A stretch of DNA of 64,000 bases, taken from Leifsonia sp. Root1293 (GTDB lineage Bacteria; Actinomycetota; Actinomycetes; Actinomycetales; Microbacteriaceae). The stretch's first letter is position 1. The number at the start of each line of letters is the position of its first letter. This document shows positions 17,551 to 27,134 of the stretch, one piece after another. The DNA is taken from NCBI RefSeq assembly GCF_001425325.1, contig NZ_LMEH01000001.1, forward strand, positions 1,163,898 to 1,227,897, in the 5' to 3' direction. A program made the position numbers and the translations under genes. The notes beneath the pieces were generated by a model. The model searched no databases. It worked only from the letters and a program-made list of their open reading frames with translations, and was not told the DNA's origin.

Positions 17551-18468
17551 TCAGCCTGCCACCCTGGGTCGGCGCTGACAGCGCGGGCAGAAGTGCGAAC
17601 CGCGATTCATGAAGGTCTCGCGCACGATGGGGGTTCCGCAGCGAGGACACGGTTCGCCCTGCCGGCCGTAGGCGTTGAGGGAGTGCGAGAAGTAGCCCGA
17701 CGCCCCGTTCACGTTCACGTACTGGGCGTCGAAGCTCGTTCCGCCCTCGGCGAGGGCCTTGTGGAGCACCGTGCGCACCTCGCTCAGCAGTGCTCGCGCC
17801 TTCGCCCGCGACAGACCAGCGGACGGTGTGTCGTAGTGCACCTTCGCCGCCCAGAGCGCCTCGTCGGCGTAGATGTTGCCGATTCCGCTCACCAGGTTCT
17901 GGTTCAGCAGCGAGCGTTTGATTCCGGTGCGGGTTCTGGCGAGTGCTGCCAGGAACGCCATGTCGGAGAATGCCGGGTCGAGCGGATCGCGTGCGATGTG
18001 CGCGACCTGGCTCGGGATCGAGAGCTCCCAGTCTCCGGATGCGGCTCCCCCGTAGCCGGCGACGGCGCCGTCCTCGGTGGAAACCATGGCATCGACGGCC
18101 ATCGATCCGAAGATGCGCTGGTCGACGAAGTTGACCCAGAGTTCACCGTGCTCGGGATGATCGAGATGCAGACGGATGCGGAGGAGTCCGGCCTCCTCGA
18201 ATCCGGGCGCACGCAGCAGCACCTGCCCACTCATGCCGAGGTGGGTGACGAGCGCATCGCCGGAGTCGAGAGGGAGCCACAGGAACTTGCCGCGACGAAC
18301 GGCCGCCAGCATCCGTCGCCCCTCGACGAGGTCGACGAAGGCACCCCGGGTGACGACGTGTCGCTTCAGCGACCGGGGTTCGAAGACCTCGACGCCGGCG
18401 ATGACGGATCCCGTCACGGCCGGTTCGAGACCGGCCCTGACGACCTCGACCTCGGGAAGTTCAGGCAT
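17551..18468 (-). CDS. mutM: Formamidopyrimidine-DNA glycosylase
   Basis: MutM (Fpg) removes 8-oxoguanine and formamidopyrimidines and cuts the abasic site. The N-terminus MPELPEVEVVRAGL supplies the catalytic Pro2 and Glu3. RRGKFLWLPLDSG near residue 58 carries the conserved lysine. The middle has LLNQNLVSGIGNIYADEALW (H2TH region) and the C-terminus a four-cysteine zinc finger (CPRCGTPI ... HFCPRCQ). Length (305 aa) is slightly above the usual 270-290. It sits just downstream of the secreted repeat-protein gene with 15 bases between, and upstream of smc across the GNAT gene. Confidence 0.96.
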   Translation of the reverse strand: MPELPEVEVVRAGLEPAVTGSVIAGVEVFEPRSLKRHVVTRGAFVDLVEGRRMLAAVRRGKFLWLPLDSGDALVTHLGMSGQVLLRAPGFEEAGLLRIRLHLDHPEHGELWVNFVDQRIFGSMAVDAMVSTEDGAVAGYGGAASGDWELSIPSQVAHIARDPLDPAFSDMAFLAALARTRTGIKRSLLNQNLVSGIGNIYADEALWAAKVHYDTPSAGLSRAKARALLSEVRTVLHKALAEGGTSFDAQYVNVNGASGYFSHSLNAYGRQGEPCPRCGTPIVRETFMNRGSHFCPRCQRRPRVAG

Positions 18469-18483
18469 CCGCTCAGCCTACGG

Positions 18484-20727
18484 CTAGGGCGAGACGTACT
18501 TCCATGTGGTGCAGCCATCGGTCCACCAGTACTTCTCGTCGGCCATGGCCCGCCAGCGGTACGGCCCCTTCGTGCCGTAGTCGGCGCCGCCGAAGTAGTC
18601 GGATTCTGTGCCGGTGAGTGCGGAGGCCGCGGATACCCGGCAGTGCTCACCGGGCAGAGCCTTCGCCTCGTACACGCCGAGCTTGAAGTCGACGCCGGAG
18701 ACCCAGACACCGGGGCCGAGCTTGGTCTTCATGGTGGCGGTTCCATCCCACTTGTACCAGGCGCCGCAGCCCTTGGTGTAGAGGTAGGCGTCGCTCGCCA
18801 GCACCGTCACCATGCGTCGCCCGGCGCCCCTGTCCCAACCGAGGAACGAGTACTGCTGCCCCGAGCCGTCCCACGTGCGGATCCACTGGCAGTCGGCCGT
18901 GTTGCCGGTGAAGTAGGTTCCGGCCTTGATGTCGATGCCGACCCTGAGCCAGCCGGTCTTGGTGGTGACCGCCGACCGCGTGATGGCGGACGTCTTGAGC
19001 GTCTGCGACGTCGCAATCCAGGCTGACTTCGAGGCCGTGACGCGAACGGAGATCGTCGTTCCGGCGTCGATGTTCTTCAAAGCGCGGGACGCCGACGTGG
19101 CGCCGGAGATCGCCACGCCGTCTCGGTACCACTGGTACTTCACGGTGGTACCGCTCGGCTTGACGCCGGTGATGCTCACCCCGATGGAGTTGCCGACGTG
19201 CTGTGTTCCCGTGAGTTTGGCCGAGAACGCGATGACGCCGGTTGCGATCGCTCCGGTCGACGTCGAGGTCTTCGTCACGGAGGCGAAGCCGCTCTTCCGT
19301 CCGACGACCGACACCGAGATGGCGGCGCCCCGGTCGGCTGCGGTGAGCACGTAGCTCGTGCCCGTCGCCTTCGCGATCGCCACTCCGTTGCGCTTCCAGA
19401 CGTACGACAGGGTGACAGGCGCCGGCTTCCAGGAGCCGGCGGCGACAGTCAGCCTGCCCCCGACGGCGCGCACACCCGAGATCGTCGGAGTGGGCGTGGT
19501 CACGAGCTTGTTCAGCACGGTGGCCGTCGACGGGGACGACTCTGTGCGCGCCGTGTACCCGGTCCGCGATGCCGTCACGGCGACGGAGAGCTTCTTTCCC
19601 ACGTCTGCGGCGACCAAGGTGTAGTTCTTCGCCTTCGCCGTGCTGATCAGGACGCCGTTGCGCTTCCACTGGTAGCCGTAGGACCAGCCGACAGGAGCGG
19701 CCGCCGTGAGGGTCGAGCCGACCACCGCGGTGCCCGTGACCGTCGGCGTGAACGCGGGGATCGCTCCCGAGGGGACGACGGCGGTGGCCGCCGACGTGAG
19801 ACTGGCTGGTGTGTATCCGGTCTGGGTGGCCACGACGGTGACGGAGAGGGCCGACCCCACGTCGCCGGCGCTGACGGTGTAGGTGGCTGCGACGGCACCG
19901 GACACGGCGACGCCCGCCCGGTTCCACTGGTAGCCGTAGGCAGGTCCGACGGGCGCAGTGGCGGTCAGCGTGGAGCCGACGGCGACCGTGCCCGAGATCA
20001 CGGGCACGAACTCGAACACCCCCTGCTCGATGGTGCCTGCGGGAGCGGAGGCGATCGCCGACTTGAAGCCGACGCGCGAAGCGACGACCACGGCGGTGAT
20101 GGGAGCGCCGGCATCATCGGCCACCGGCACGTAGCTCGATCCGTGCGCGTCGGAGATCAGCGACAGTCCGCCGCGGAGCCAGTTGTAGCTGAAGGTGAGT
20201 CCGTCGACGTTCCAGGTTCCCGTCGACACGTCGAGCCGGCCGCCGACGCGGGCGGTTCCGGTCACCACCGGCGCCGTCGTCGCGGTGAGGGCGGGTGCGC
20301 GGAGGGCGATGTCGATCCCGGTGACGGATACGCCCGCGACGACCACGACATCGGTGGAGTCGACGGCGGGAGCCGCCTCGAGGGAAGGATGCCACGTCGG
20401 GAGGAAGGGTTCGGATTCGCTGCACGGCGCAGCGGAGATCGTGTACCGGCCATCGTCGACTCCGGCGAACACGTAGTCACCGGTGTCCGTGACAGTCGCC
20501 TCGAGCCCTGAGTCCTGCCACTCGCCTTCGACGTCGAGCCAGGCCTGCGGGCATGCGCCGGCGTAGGGCTGCTTGCCCGACAACGTCACCCGCCCCGAGA
20601 TCGACTTCGCCACCGGCGCGTCGTCGGCCTGGGCTGGAAGGCTCACCGCCAACGAACCCAGGAGCGACAGCACGACCGTTGCGACGACGGTCGAACGACG
20701 GATGGAGGACGAACGGGACCGCGCCAT
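18484..20727 (-). CDS. Secreted multi-domain protein with five Ig-like repeats and two C-terminal Cys/Trp modules
   Basis: I do not recognise a named function. A Sec signal peptide is present (basic start, hydrophobic core 13-30, likely cleavage after AQA at 32-34). Residues ~42-143 resemble a carboxypeptidase-regulatory-like domain with two Cys. Five Ig-like repeats follow (about 152-235, 240-322, 326-405, 413-495, 500-585), each with V-G near the start, Y-x-W-x-R/K-x-G in the middle and D-x-G-x-x-(I/L)-S-V. Two related C-terminal modules (592-660 and 673-745) share G-x-D-x-K-x-G-x-Y, one central Cys (C613, C696), and a G-C-x-x-W end (C654, C739), suggesting one disulfide each. No LPXTG or transmembrane anchor ends it, so it is probably released or loosely cell-bound. 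The start ATG follows GAGGAG. Confidence 0.8.
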   Translation of the reverse strand: MARSRSSSIRRSTVVATVVLSLLGSLAVSLPAQADDAPVAKSISGRVTLSGKQPYAGACPQAWLDVEGEWQDSGLEATVTDTGDYVFAGVDDGRYTISAAPCSESEPFLPTWHPSLEAAPAVDSTDVVVVAGVSVTGIDIALRAPALTATTAPVVTGTARVGGRLDVSTGTWNVDGLTFSYNWLRGGLSLISDAHGSSYVPVADDAGAPITAVVVASRVGFKSAIASAPAGTIEQGVFEFVPVISGTVAVGSTLTATAPVGPAYGYQWNRAGVAVSGAVAATYTVSAGDVGSALSVTVVATQTGYTPASLTSAATAVVPSGAIPAFTPTVTGTAVVGSTLTAAAPVGWSYGYQWKRNGVLISTAKAKNYTLVAADVGKKLSVAVTASRTGYTARTESSPSTATVLNKLVTTPTPTISGVRAVGGRLTVAAGSWKPAPVTLSYVWKRNGVAIAKATGTSYVLTAADRGAAISVSVVGRKSGFASVTKTSTSTGAIATGVIAFSAKLTGTQHVGNSIGVSITGVKPSGTTVKYQWYRDGVAISGATSASRALKNIDAGTTISVRVTASKSAWIATSQTLKTSAITRSAVTTKTGWLRVGIDIKAGTYFTGNTADCQWIRTWDGSGQQYSFLGWDRGAGRRMVTVLASDAYLYTKGCGAWYKWDGTATMKTKLGPGVWVSGVDFKLGVYEAKALPGEHCRVSAASALTGTESDYFGGADYGTKGPYRWRAMADEKYWWTDGCTTWKYVSP

Positions 20728-20836
20728 GAAGGCTCCTCGGGCTCGGGTGCAGGACTCCGATCACGGTAGCGACGCCGCAACGCTTGCGCCTCCCCGACTT
20801 CAGGGGTGGCAGCCGTCGTCCTGCGGCGAGTGCTGG

Positions 20837-21562
20837 CTACCTGGAGGGCTTCGCCGAACTGGAGGACTTCGCGGCGGCGCCGTCCAGCAGCGACCAGGCC
20901 TCGAGCGCAGCAGCCATCTCGGCGTGCTTCTTGCTCGTGCCCTCACCCGTCGCCGTCACATCACCGACGGTGACCGTGGCGACGAAGACCTTGGAGTGGT
21001 CCGGCCCGCTCTCGCTGATGGCGTAGGAGGGCGCCGGCTTGCCGTGGCGGGCAGCACTCTCCTGCAGACTCGTCTTGGGGTCCATCGACGCACCGAAGCG
21101 ATCGGGGTCGGTGAGCAGCGGATCGATCATGCGCAGCACGAACGCCGTCGCGGCGTCACCGCCGCGATCCAGGTACACGGCACCGATGATGGCCTCGACG
21201 GTGTCGGCGAGGATCGACGCCTTGTCACGGCCGCCGGTCTGGGTCTCCCCACGACCGAGCCGCACGTAGCTGCCGATGTCGTTCTGCCGCGCGACCTCCG
21301 CGAGGGCGGCACTGCTCACCAGGCTCGCTCGTCGCTTGGCGAGTTCGCCCTCCTCGAGCAAGGGGTACTCGCGGTAGAGCATCACGGTGACGGCCTGCCC
21401 CAGGATCGAGTCGCCGAGGAATTCGAGTCGCTCGTTGGTGGGGATGCCGCCGTGCTCATAGGCGTACGAGCGGTGTGTCAGGGCGAGCTCGAAGAGCTCG
21501 GCATCGAGTTCGATGCCGAGCTGAGCGAGCAGGTCCTCCGGAGGGTTCCCCGAGGTACTCAC
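20837..21562 (-). CDS. rnc: Ribonuclease III
   Basis: RNase III cleaves double-stranded RNA and processes rRNA precursors. The 241-residue protein has the catalytic signature ERLEFLGDSILGQAV near residue 43, the second acidic cluster DTVEAIIGAVYLDRGG near 118, and a C-terminal dsRNA-binding domain (about 155-230) ending GTSKKHAEMAAALEAW. The start is GTG and no strong Shine-Dalgarno is seen. It follows rpmF across a terminator-like hairpin, so it may have its own promoter; the order yceD-rpmF-rnc-mutM-smc is the usual actinobacterial one, interrupted here by the secreted-protein gene. Confidence 0.96.
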   Translation of the reverse strand: MSTSGNPPEDLLAQLGIELDAELFELALTHRSYAYEHGGIPTNERLEFLGDSILGQAVTVMLYREYPLLEEGELAKRRASLVSSAALAEVARQNDIGSYVRLGRGETQTGGRDKASILADTVEAIIGAVYLDRGGDAATAFVLRMIDPLLTDPDRFGASMDPKTSLQESAARHGKPAPSYAISESGPDHSKVFVATVTVGDVTATGEGTSKKHAEMAAALEAWSLLDGAAAKSSSSAKPSR

Positions 21563-21593
21563 GAGTGCGATGTCCGCAGTCCGAAACGAAAGG

Positions 21594-21621
21594 CGCGGGC
21601 CGACGTTGCCGTCAGCCCGCG
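21594..21621 (-). terminator. Rho-independent terminator-like hairpin after rpmF
   Basis: CGCGGGC (21594-21600) pairs with GCCCGCG (21615-21621), and GACG with CGTC inside, around a TTGC loop. On the minus strand the stem is followed by CCTTTCGTTTC. It lies between rpmF and rnc and would end or attenuate the yceD-rpmF transcript. Confidence 0.65.
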
Positions 21622-21636
21622 ATCCTCACGATCGAT

Positions 21637-21840
21637 TCAGACGTCGGCGACCTTGCGGCCCTTGTACTCGAGGAACAGGGCGGTGCCTGCGGAGTCCTCG
21701 ACGACCTTGGCGCGGTGCGGAAGGCTGTAGGTGACCTTGCCGTTCTCGACGGTCTTGACGAGCGTGGGGACCTCGGCCTTCCACTGCGAACGACGCGAGT
21801 GGGTGTTGCTGCGAGACTTCTTCCGCTTGGGAACAGCCAT
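21637..21840 (-). CDS. rpmF: 50S ribosomal protein L32
   Basis: The 67-residue protein starts [20 protein letters not shown], the canonical L32 N-terminus. The usual zinc-binding CxxC pairs are absent, so this is the Cys-less (C-minus) form. It follows the YceD/DUF177 gene by three bases, the conserved pairing in which YceD-type proteins accompany rpmF. Confidence 0.96.
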   Translation of the reverse strand: MAVPKRKKSRSNTHSRRSQWKAEVPTLVKTVENGKVTYSLPHRAKVVEDSAGTALFLEYKGRKVADV

Positions 21841-21843
21841 GAT

Positions 21844-22413
21844 TCAACTCTCTTTCTGCTGTTCAGCGCGCTCCTGAGAGCTGTCGCTGATGTCTGAGGA
21901 AGCTCCCAGGCCTGCAAGCGCGGCCCATCGCGGGTCATGCTGCACTCGTTCACCGAGTTCCGGGTGTTCTTCGATCCGCAGCCCTGTCTCGGGATCGAGA
22001 CCGGGGCAATCAGGCCGACACACCGGCTGGAACGGAAGTGCTAGCACCACCGCATCCCTGATGAGTGATTCAAGATCCACGTGGTCGTCTTGAACCTCAT
22101 ACTCGAAAGCTTCTCCAGAAGAATACGCGAAAAGCTCCTGAAACTGAACTTCGACAGGCAGGGAGATGTCCGTGAGGCATCGGCCGCACTCTCCATCGGC
22201 CGTGGCGGAGACGTCGGCAGACACCAGAACGCCCTCGTGAACGGACTCCAGACGCACGTCGACGTCGATGGATTCGCCGGAGCGCACGGCCACCAGGCCC
22301 TCGCCCATGTCCTCGGTCAGGGGGATGGACAGGTCGTGCTCGCGCATCTCGCCCGGGCGGTGCAGGAGGTCACGGACGTTGACCATGTACGGGGTCTTCT
22401 CGAACTTGCTCAC
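21844..22413 (-). CDS. YceD/DUF177 family protein
   Basis: DUF177 (YceD) proteins occur next to rpmF in most bacteria and have been linked to 23S rRNA or L32 metabolism. The 189-residue protein has the family core ADVSATADGECGRCLTDISLP near residues 66-85 and the second cysteine motif PVCRPDCPGLDPETG near 130, likely a metal site (CxxC ... CxxxC). The C-terminus includes the family ending DPRWAAL. The start is a GTG at 22411-22413 (VSKFEKTPYMVNVRDLL), eleven bases after the stop of the transglutaminase gene; no strong Shine-Dalgarno is seen. Confidence 0.88.
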   Translation of the reverse strand: MSKFEKTPYMVNVRDLLHRPGEMREHDLSIPLTEDMGEGLVAVRSGESIDVDVRLESVHEGVLVSADVSATADGECGRCLTDISLPVEVQFQELFAYSSGEAFEYEVQDDHVDLESLIRDAVVLALPFQPVCRPDCPGLDPETGLRIEEHPELGERVQHDPRWAALAGLGASSDISDSSQERAEQQKES

Positions 22414-22424
22414 GAGGATCAATT

Positions 22425-24755
22425 CTACGCGGCGGCGGCGCTTCTTCCGCGGCCGGGCCCGAAGGCCTCCGGGCGGAGTGACCGCGGAAGGAGCGCGGCG
22501 CGAATGCGAGCCCGCAGATCGACGCTGGATCGGAGCGCCGCCAGCACAGCGTCGAGGTCGTCGACGAGGGCCTCGTTGCGGTGCCTGGCGTCGGCACCCG
22601 GCCGCGCGTAGCGCTCGTGCTCGACGGCGTCCCGCAGACGCTCGAGAGCAGCGGCGACGTCGCGGGAGAGGCCGCCGGATGCTGACAGCCGGCTGGCAAG
22701 ATGCCGCGCGGTCTCCGTGTCCAGTACGCCGAGCCCCAGATCGACGGCGGAGTCGACGAGTTCGCGCCAGAGAAGCGACGGCGACGCACGACCCGACGCG
22801 ACCCTGCGGCGGCGCTGCAGGCGGCCGACCGTGCGGATGATGAAGGGCAGGAGCACGATGAGCAGCGCGCCCAACACGACGAGTGATACCTGGAGCCAGA
22901 GGAGTGACACCAAAGCCGCCGTGGCGACTCCGCCCGAGTTCGCCTCCCGGTCGCGCAGTGCCTGATCGCGGTTCGCCTGGTCGTTCGTCGACGGTGCGAT
23001 CGGCGCCGCCGATGCCTGTCCGACGCCCCGTGCGTAGTCGGGGATGGATCCCCGACCCGTCGTCGGCTCGAACGGCACCCATCCGACTCCTGGGAAGTAG
23101 AGCTCCGGCCAGGTGTGCAGGTCGTGCGTGGTGACGTTCCAGCGCGGCAGGCCCTCCATGGTGTCGCGTGTGCTCTCACCGGGTAGGTAGCCCAGCGCCA
23201 TGCGCGATGGGATGCCGAGCGTTCTCGCCATGACGGCCATGGCGGAGGCGAAGTGGATGCAGTAGCCCTTCTTCACGTCGAGGAAGCGGGCGATCACGTC
23301 GAGGCTGCCGCCGTCGTAGCCCTCGTCGACAGGAGCCTCGGTCGAGTAGGCGTATGCGCTGCTTCTGAAGTAGCGCTGCAGCGCCACGGCCGCGTCGTAG
23401 GGATTGGTGACGTTCGCAGTCTCCTCGGCGGCGATCTCGCCGATGATGGCCGGGGTGTTCTCCGGCAGCTCGAGGTACTGCCTGATGGCGTCAGGGTAAT
23501 CGTCGCCGCTGTCGCGCAGCTGTTCCGCGGTCGGCTTCAACTCGAGGCCGGCGACCTTGTAGTTCTGCCCCTGGGTCGTCGACTTGTCGCTCGACACGGT
23601 GAGGGCGTCGTCCTCCCACTGCCAGTCCCCGTCGAGCCCGTCGATACTCGTCGCCGGGTATGGCACGGGCAGCCACGAGCTGATGACGGTGTCGATCTGC
23701 ACGCTCGTGCTGATCTCGTCACGCTCGACGGCATCCGTCAGCCCCTCGGGGTCTCCGAATTCGTCGACGGTGTTGGTGATGTCGGTCGCGCCCCGCCCGG
23801 CCACCCACTCGAGGTCTTCGGAGAACGAGTCGAGGGTGAGCAGCTTGAAGTAGGGCTGGTCCTCGGCCGTCGTGCCGTAGTGCATCGCGAGGGATGCCTC
23901 GGGGCGCCGCAGGTCCTGGCCGAGGTCGATCAGTGGACTCACCCCGGAGCCGAAGAGCACGCCGGTCTGCTTGTTCGAGATGACCGAGGAGTCCGAGAGG
24001 GCTGGAGTGGCGGCCGAGAGCACGAGTGCCGAGACGATGGCGATCGCGCCGACGCCGAGCGATCCCCAGACGGGACCCGGCCCGCGCCGTTCCGGGCCGC
24101 TGCTTCGCGGCGCAGCTCGGCCGCGGTCGCGGGTGGCCGCTTCACTCCGGCGACGGATGCGCACGTCGACTCGCAGCAGCAGCAGGTAGGCGCAGGAGGT
24201 GAGCACGAGTGCGGCGAGATCGGTCCCCGTCTTGGTGATGAGCGCCGGTACCGAGACGGGGATGAGGATGAGCGCGCCGGCGATGGCGGGGAAGCGCAGT
24301 GTGATCGCGACGGTGTCGAGGGCGATCGCGAGCAGACCCGCGCCGACAGCCAGCAGGAAGATGATGCCCGGGTACACGACAGCGGGGACGGCCTGCTGCT
24401 GGATGGACAGCATGCCGGCCTCGGCGAGCGAGCCCCACTGTTCGACGGTTCCGGGGGTCGGCACGAGCCAGAGCAGGCCGGACCCGGCACCGAAGAACAG
24501 CGTGAGCGTCACGAGCAGCACACCGCCCGCGGCGAGCGGCACGATCGAGCGCCCCCATCCCAGGTGCCTGAAGGCAGCGGCCGAGACGAGGGTGATGACC
24601 GAGACCGCGGCCATGACCCACCACCAGCCGGATCCTCGGAGCACGGGGCCGAGCGCCATCGAGGCGACGAGCAGCAGAACCACCAGCGCTCCGGTGAGCG
24701 GCCAGTAGTTGCGTCCACGCTCGGCGAAGCGCGGTGTCGTCTCAGACCGGCTCAT
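22425..24755 (-). CDS. Membrane transglutaminase-like protein (DUF3488/TgpA type)
   Basis: This 776-residue membrane protein has about six or seven N-terminal helices (~15-210), an extracytoplasmic transglutaminase-like domain, one late membrane helix near residue 650 and a cytosolic tail. The catalytic triad region is present: KGYCIHFASAMAVMARTLG supplies the Cys and THDLHTWPELYFPGVGWV the His. The trio MoxR-DUF58-TgpA is widespread; Pseudomonas TgpA is essential but its substrate is unknown. The start is the ATG at 24755, which lies 14 bases inside the end of the DUF58 gene. It is the last gene of the operon before yceD. Confidence 0.88.
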   Translation of the reverse strand: MSRSETTPRFAERGRNYWPLTGALVVLLLVASMALGPVLRGSGWWWVMAAVSVITLVSAAAFRHLGWGRSIVPLAAGGVLLVTLTLFFGAGSGLLWLVPTPGTVEQWGSLAEAGMLSIQQQAVPAVVYPGIIFLLAVGAGLLAIALDTVAITLRFPAIAGALILIPVSVPALITKTGTDLAALVLTSCAYLLLLRVDVRIRRRSEAATRDRGRAAPRSSGPERRGPGPVWGSLGVGAIAIVSALVLSAATPALSDSSVISNKQTGVLFGSGVSPLIDLGQDLRRPEASLAMHYGTTAEDQPYFKLLTLDSFSEDLEWVAGRGATDITNTVDEFGDPEGLTDAVERDEISTSVQIDTVISSWLPVPYPATSIDGLDGDWQWEDDALTVSSDKSTTQGQNYKVAGLELKPTAEQLRDSGDDYPDAIRQYLELPENTPAIIGEIAAEETANVTNPYDAAVALQRYFRSSAYAYSTEAPVDEGYDGGSLDVIARFLDVKKGYCIHFASAMAVMARTLGIPSRMALGYLPGESTRDTMEGLPRWNVTTHDLHTWPELYFPGVGWVPFEPTTGRGSIPDYARGVGQASAAPIAPSTNDQANRDQALRDREANSGGVATAALVSLLWLQVSLVVLGALLIVLLPFIIRTVGRLQRRRRVASGRASPSLLWRELVDSAVDLGLGVLDTETARHLASRLSASGGLSRDVAAALERLRDAVEHERYARPGADARHRNEALVDDLDAVLAALRSSVDLRARIRAALLPRSLRPEAFGPGRGRSAAAA

Positions 24756-26085
24756 CGACGGGCCTCCGCTCTCGTCCGGTCTGCTCCCACGCCTGCGCGA
24801 TTCCGCGCGCGTTCTTGAGGGGAACGCAGCGCCACCCCGCGTCCTCCAACTGCTCGACGACGACGGAAGCAACAGTGTCGACGACGAAGGCGATGGCCGG
24901 TTCGCAGTATGGGCGGAGCGCCGCGAGCTCCTGGGCCTCCCGCACGTCGACGTCGATCAGGACGGCGAACGTCGGCAGTCTGTTGCCGGGGTTCCGGATC
25001 GCGCTGCCGGGCGAATCCGCACGGGTGTCCCGGTCTCCCCCGGTCGCCGGAAGCACGAGATTCGCCAGGCCCTCGAGCAGGTCGCGATCGCCGGCAGGCA
25101 GCCTGTACGGCGTCGGGGTGTCGCCCCGCAGGCCGCCGCGCACCCGGTCTGCCGCCGGAGAGAGCTGGCTCGACCCGGTCTCGATCACGTCGAGCCTGAA
25201 TCCGGCGTCGAGCAGATGGATGCCGATGGATGCCGCCATCTCGAGCGATAGCTCGAATGCGCCATCGAGCCGCGGGCGCGTGATGTTCGAGCCTCCACGC
25301 ACGCCGACGGAGTGGGTGGTGTCGATGATGAGCCGCGCCTCCGGGTTGCTGCGCTGCTCCTCCTGCCGCACCATCAGCTCCCCGTGGCGCGCCGTCGCCG
25401 GCCAGTTCATGCGCCGGAGGGGGTCGCCGGGGCGGTACTCGCGGGCGATCAGCTCGTCGGAGTTCGGATTCGAGTGCCGGAGCAGTTCGTGCATGCTGCC
25501 GTCACCGTTGGTGAGCGACAGCGCGTTTCCGGGCAGCGGGCTGACGCGGGGCGTCACGACGAGGTCGTGGGGAACCCCGGCCGTCTGCTCCCCCGACGCC
25601 AGCCCGAACGGGTCGGCCCTGTCGAGGATGAGCGGACCGATGCCGAACACCCCACGCCGGCGCGGTGTGATCGTGTACTCGAGTCGGGCGGTGTCGCCCT
25701 CGTCGACGCGCCCATGGCGCCCGAGGCTCGGCATGAGGGCGCTCTCGGGCACGGAGATCCCCGCTTCGGCCTGGTCGCGCCACCGTGCGCCGTAGCTCGG
25801 ACGCACCGAGAGGTTCTGCACCACCAGTGAGACCACGGCCTCCGACCCGGCCGGAACGATCACCGGGGAGAAGGAGCGTGTGACGTGCACCCGCATCCGG
25901 CGCACCAGCACATAACCCATGGCGACCAGCGGGATGGCGATGAGGAAGCAGGCGACGAAGAGCGCGTCACGTCGCTCGAGGAACAGCCCGTAGAGGAACA
26001 GGGCGATGCCTGCACCGAGGAAGGCCCAGCCGCGCACGGTCGGGCGTGGCCACCACAGCTTCTGGGAACGGACGTCGTCGGCCAT
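24742..26085 (-). CDS. DUF58 membrane protein of the MoxR operon
   Basis: This 447-residue protein has two N-terminal membrane helices (about 18-58) and a DUF58 domain whose signature EYRPGDPLRRMNWPATARHGEL lies near residue 225; a VWA-like fold follows (RLIIDTTHSVG). DUF58 proteins are usually encoded next to MoxR ATPases and are thought to be their substrates or partners. It starts at the ATG at 26085, eight bases after the moxR stop, and overlaps the transglutaminase gene by 14 bases. Confidence 0.88.
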   Translation of the reverse strand: MADDVRSQKLWWPRPTVRGWAFLGAGIALFLYGLFLERRDALFVACFLIAIPLVAMGYVLVRRMRVHVTRSFSPVIVPAGSEAVVSLVVQNLSVRPSYGARWRDQAEAGISVPESALMPSLGRHGRVDEGDTARLEYTITPRRRGVFGIGPLILDRADPFGLASGEQTAGVPHDLVVTPRVSPLPGNALSLTNGDGSMHELLRHSNPNSDELIAREYRPGDPLRRMNWPATARHGELMVRQEEQRSNPEARLIIDTTHSVGVRGGSNITRPRLDGAFELSLEMAASIGIHLLDAGFRLDVIETGSSQLSPAADRVRGGLRGDTPTPYRLPAGDRDLLEGLANLVLPATGGDRDTRADSPGSAIRNPGNRLPTFAVLIDVDVREAQELAALRPYCEPAIAFVVDTVASVVVEQLEDAGWRCVPLKNARGIAQAWEQTGRERRPVDEPV

Positions 26086-26093
26086 CGTGCGAA

Positions 26094-27134
26094 TCAGGAC
26101 CGCTTCTGGTTGCCGAGCGGTACTGCCGTCTCGGAGACGATGCGCAGCACGATCTCCTCGATGAGAGCCGAGCTGTCCTGGTGGTGATGACCGAGGGCCC
26201 GGCTCGTGGGCACCAGCCTGTGACCGAGAACGGCGACGGCGAGCTCGTCGATGTCGTCGGGAAGAACGAAGTCGCGACCCTGCAGTGCCGCGTGCGCCTT
26301 GGCCGCGCGGATGAGCTGCAGCGTGGCCCGAGGGCTTCCCCCGAGCCGCAGATCGCGGTCGTCGCGGGTGGCGCGCACGAGGGCCACGGCGTACTCCTTC
26401 ACGCCCGGGGCAGCGAAGACGCCCCTGGCCGACGACATCATGGCGCGGAGCTGCTCGAGGTCGACCACGGCGCCGATCTGCTCGAGCGGGCTGGTGACGT
26501 CGCGGGTGTTGAGCATCTCCACTTCGTTCTCGGTGTCGGGGTATCCCATGGAGATGCGGGCCATGAACCTGTCGCGCTGAGCCTCGGGAAGCGCGTACGT
26601 GCCCTCCATCTCGATCGGATTCTGCGTGGCGACGACGGTGAACGGCGTCGAGAGGAGATAGGTCGTGCCGTCGACTGTGACCTGGCGCTCCTCCATGCAC
26701 TCGAGAAGTGCGGACTGCGTCTTGGGCGATGCCCGGTTGATCTCGTCGCCGATCACGATGTTCGCGAACACCGCACCCGGCTTGAACTCGAAGCGACGCT
26801 CCGCCTGGTTGTACATCGAGACGCCGGTGACATCGCTCGGCAGGAGGTCCGGAGTGAACTGGATGCGGCTGACGGTGCTGTCGACCGACTTCGCCAGCGC
26901 CTTGGCGAGCATCGTCTTCCCGACGCCGGGAACGTCCTCGATGAGCAGGTGCCCCTCGGCGAGCAGGACTGTGAGCGCCGTGCGCACGGCGGCGTGCTTG
27001 CCTGCGATGACGGACTCGACGTTCGCGATGATCGCGTTCGCGTGGCGCAGCACCTCGTCGAGCGGCATGGCGACGGTGTCGTCGGCTGTTGCGACCGAGG
27101 AGTCGGTGGGGATTCGGGTGGCTGAGCTGTTCAT
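26094..27134 (-). CDS. MoxR family AAA+ ATPase
   Basis: MoxR ATPases act as chaperones that mature or assemble protein complexes, often with VWA/DUF58 partners. The 346-residue protein has Walker [19 protein letters not shown] near residue 66, Walker [21 protein letters not shown] near 130, and sensor 1 [20 protein letters not shown] near 163. It is first of three genes (MoxR, DUF58, transglutaminase-like) and its ATG overlaps the coaD stop (ATGA), so the operon is coupled to coaD. Confidence 0.93.
   Translation of the reverse strand: MNSSATRIPTDSSVATADDTVAMPLDEVLRHANAIIANVESVIAGKHAAVRTALTVLLAEGHLLIEDVPGVGKTMLAKALAKSVDSTVSRIQFTPDLLPSDVTGVSMYNQAERRFEFKPGAVFANIVIGDEINRASPKTQSALLECMEERQVTVDGTTYLLSTPFTVVATQNPIEMEGTYALPEAQRDRFMARISMGYPDTENEVEMLNTRDVTSPLEQIGAVVDLEQLRAMMSSARGVFAAPGVKEYAVALVRATRDDRDLRLGGSPRATLQLIRAAKAHAALQGRDFVLPDDIDELAVAVLGHRLVPTSRALGHHHQDSSALIEEIVLRIVSETAVPLGNQKRS

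Noticed and set aside
23253-24818. 521-codon plus-strand open frame
   Set aside because: Antisense to the transglutaminase gene, whose catalytic motifs fix the coding strand.
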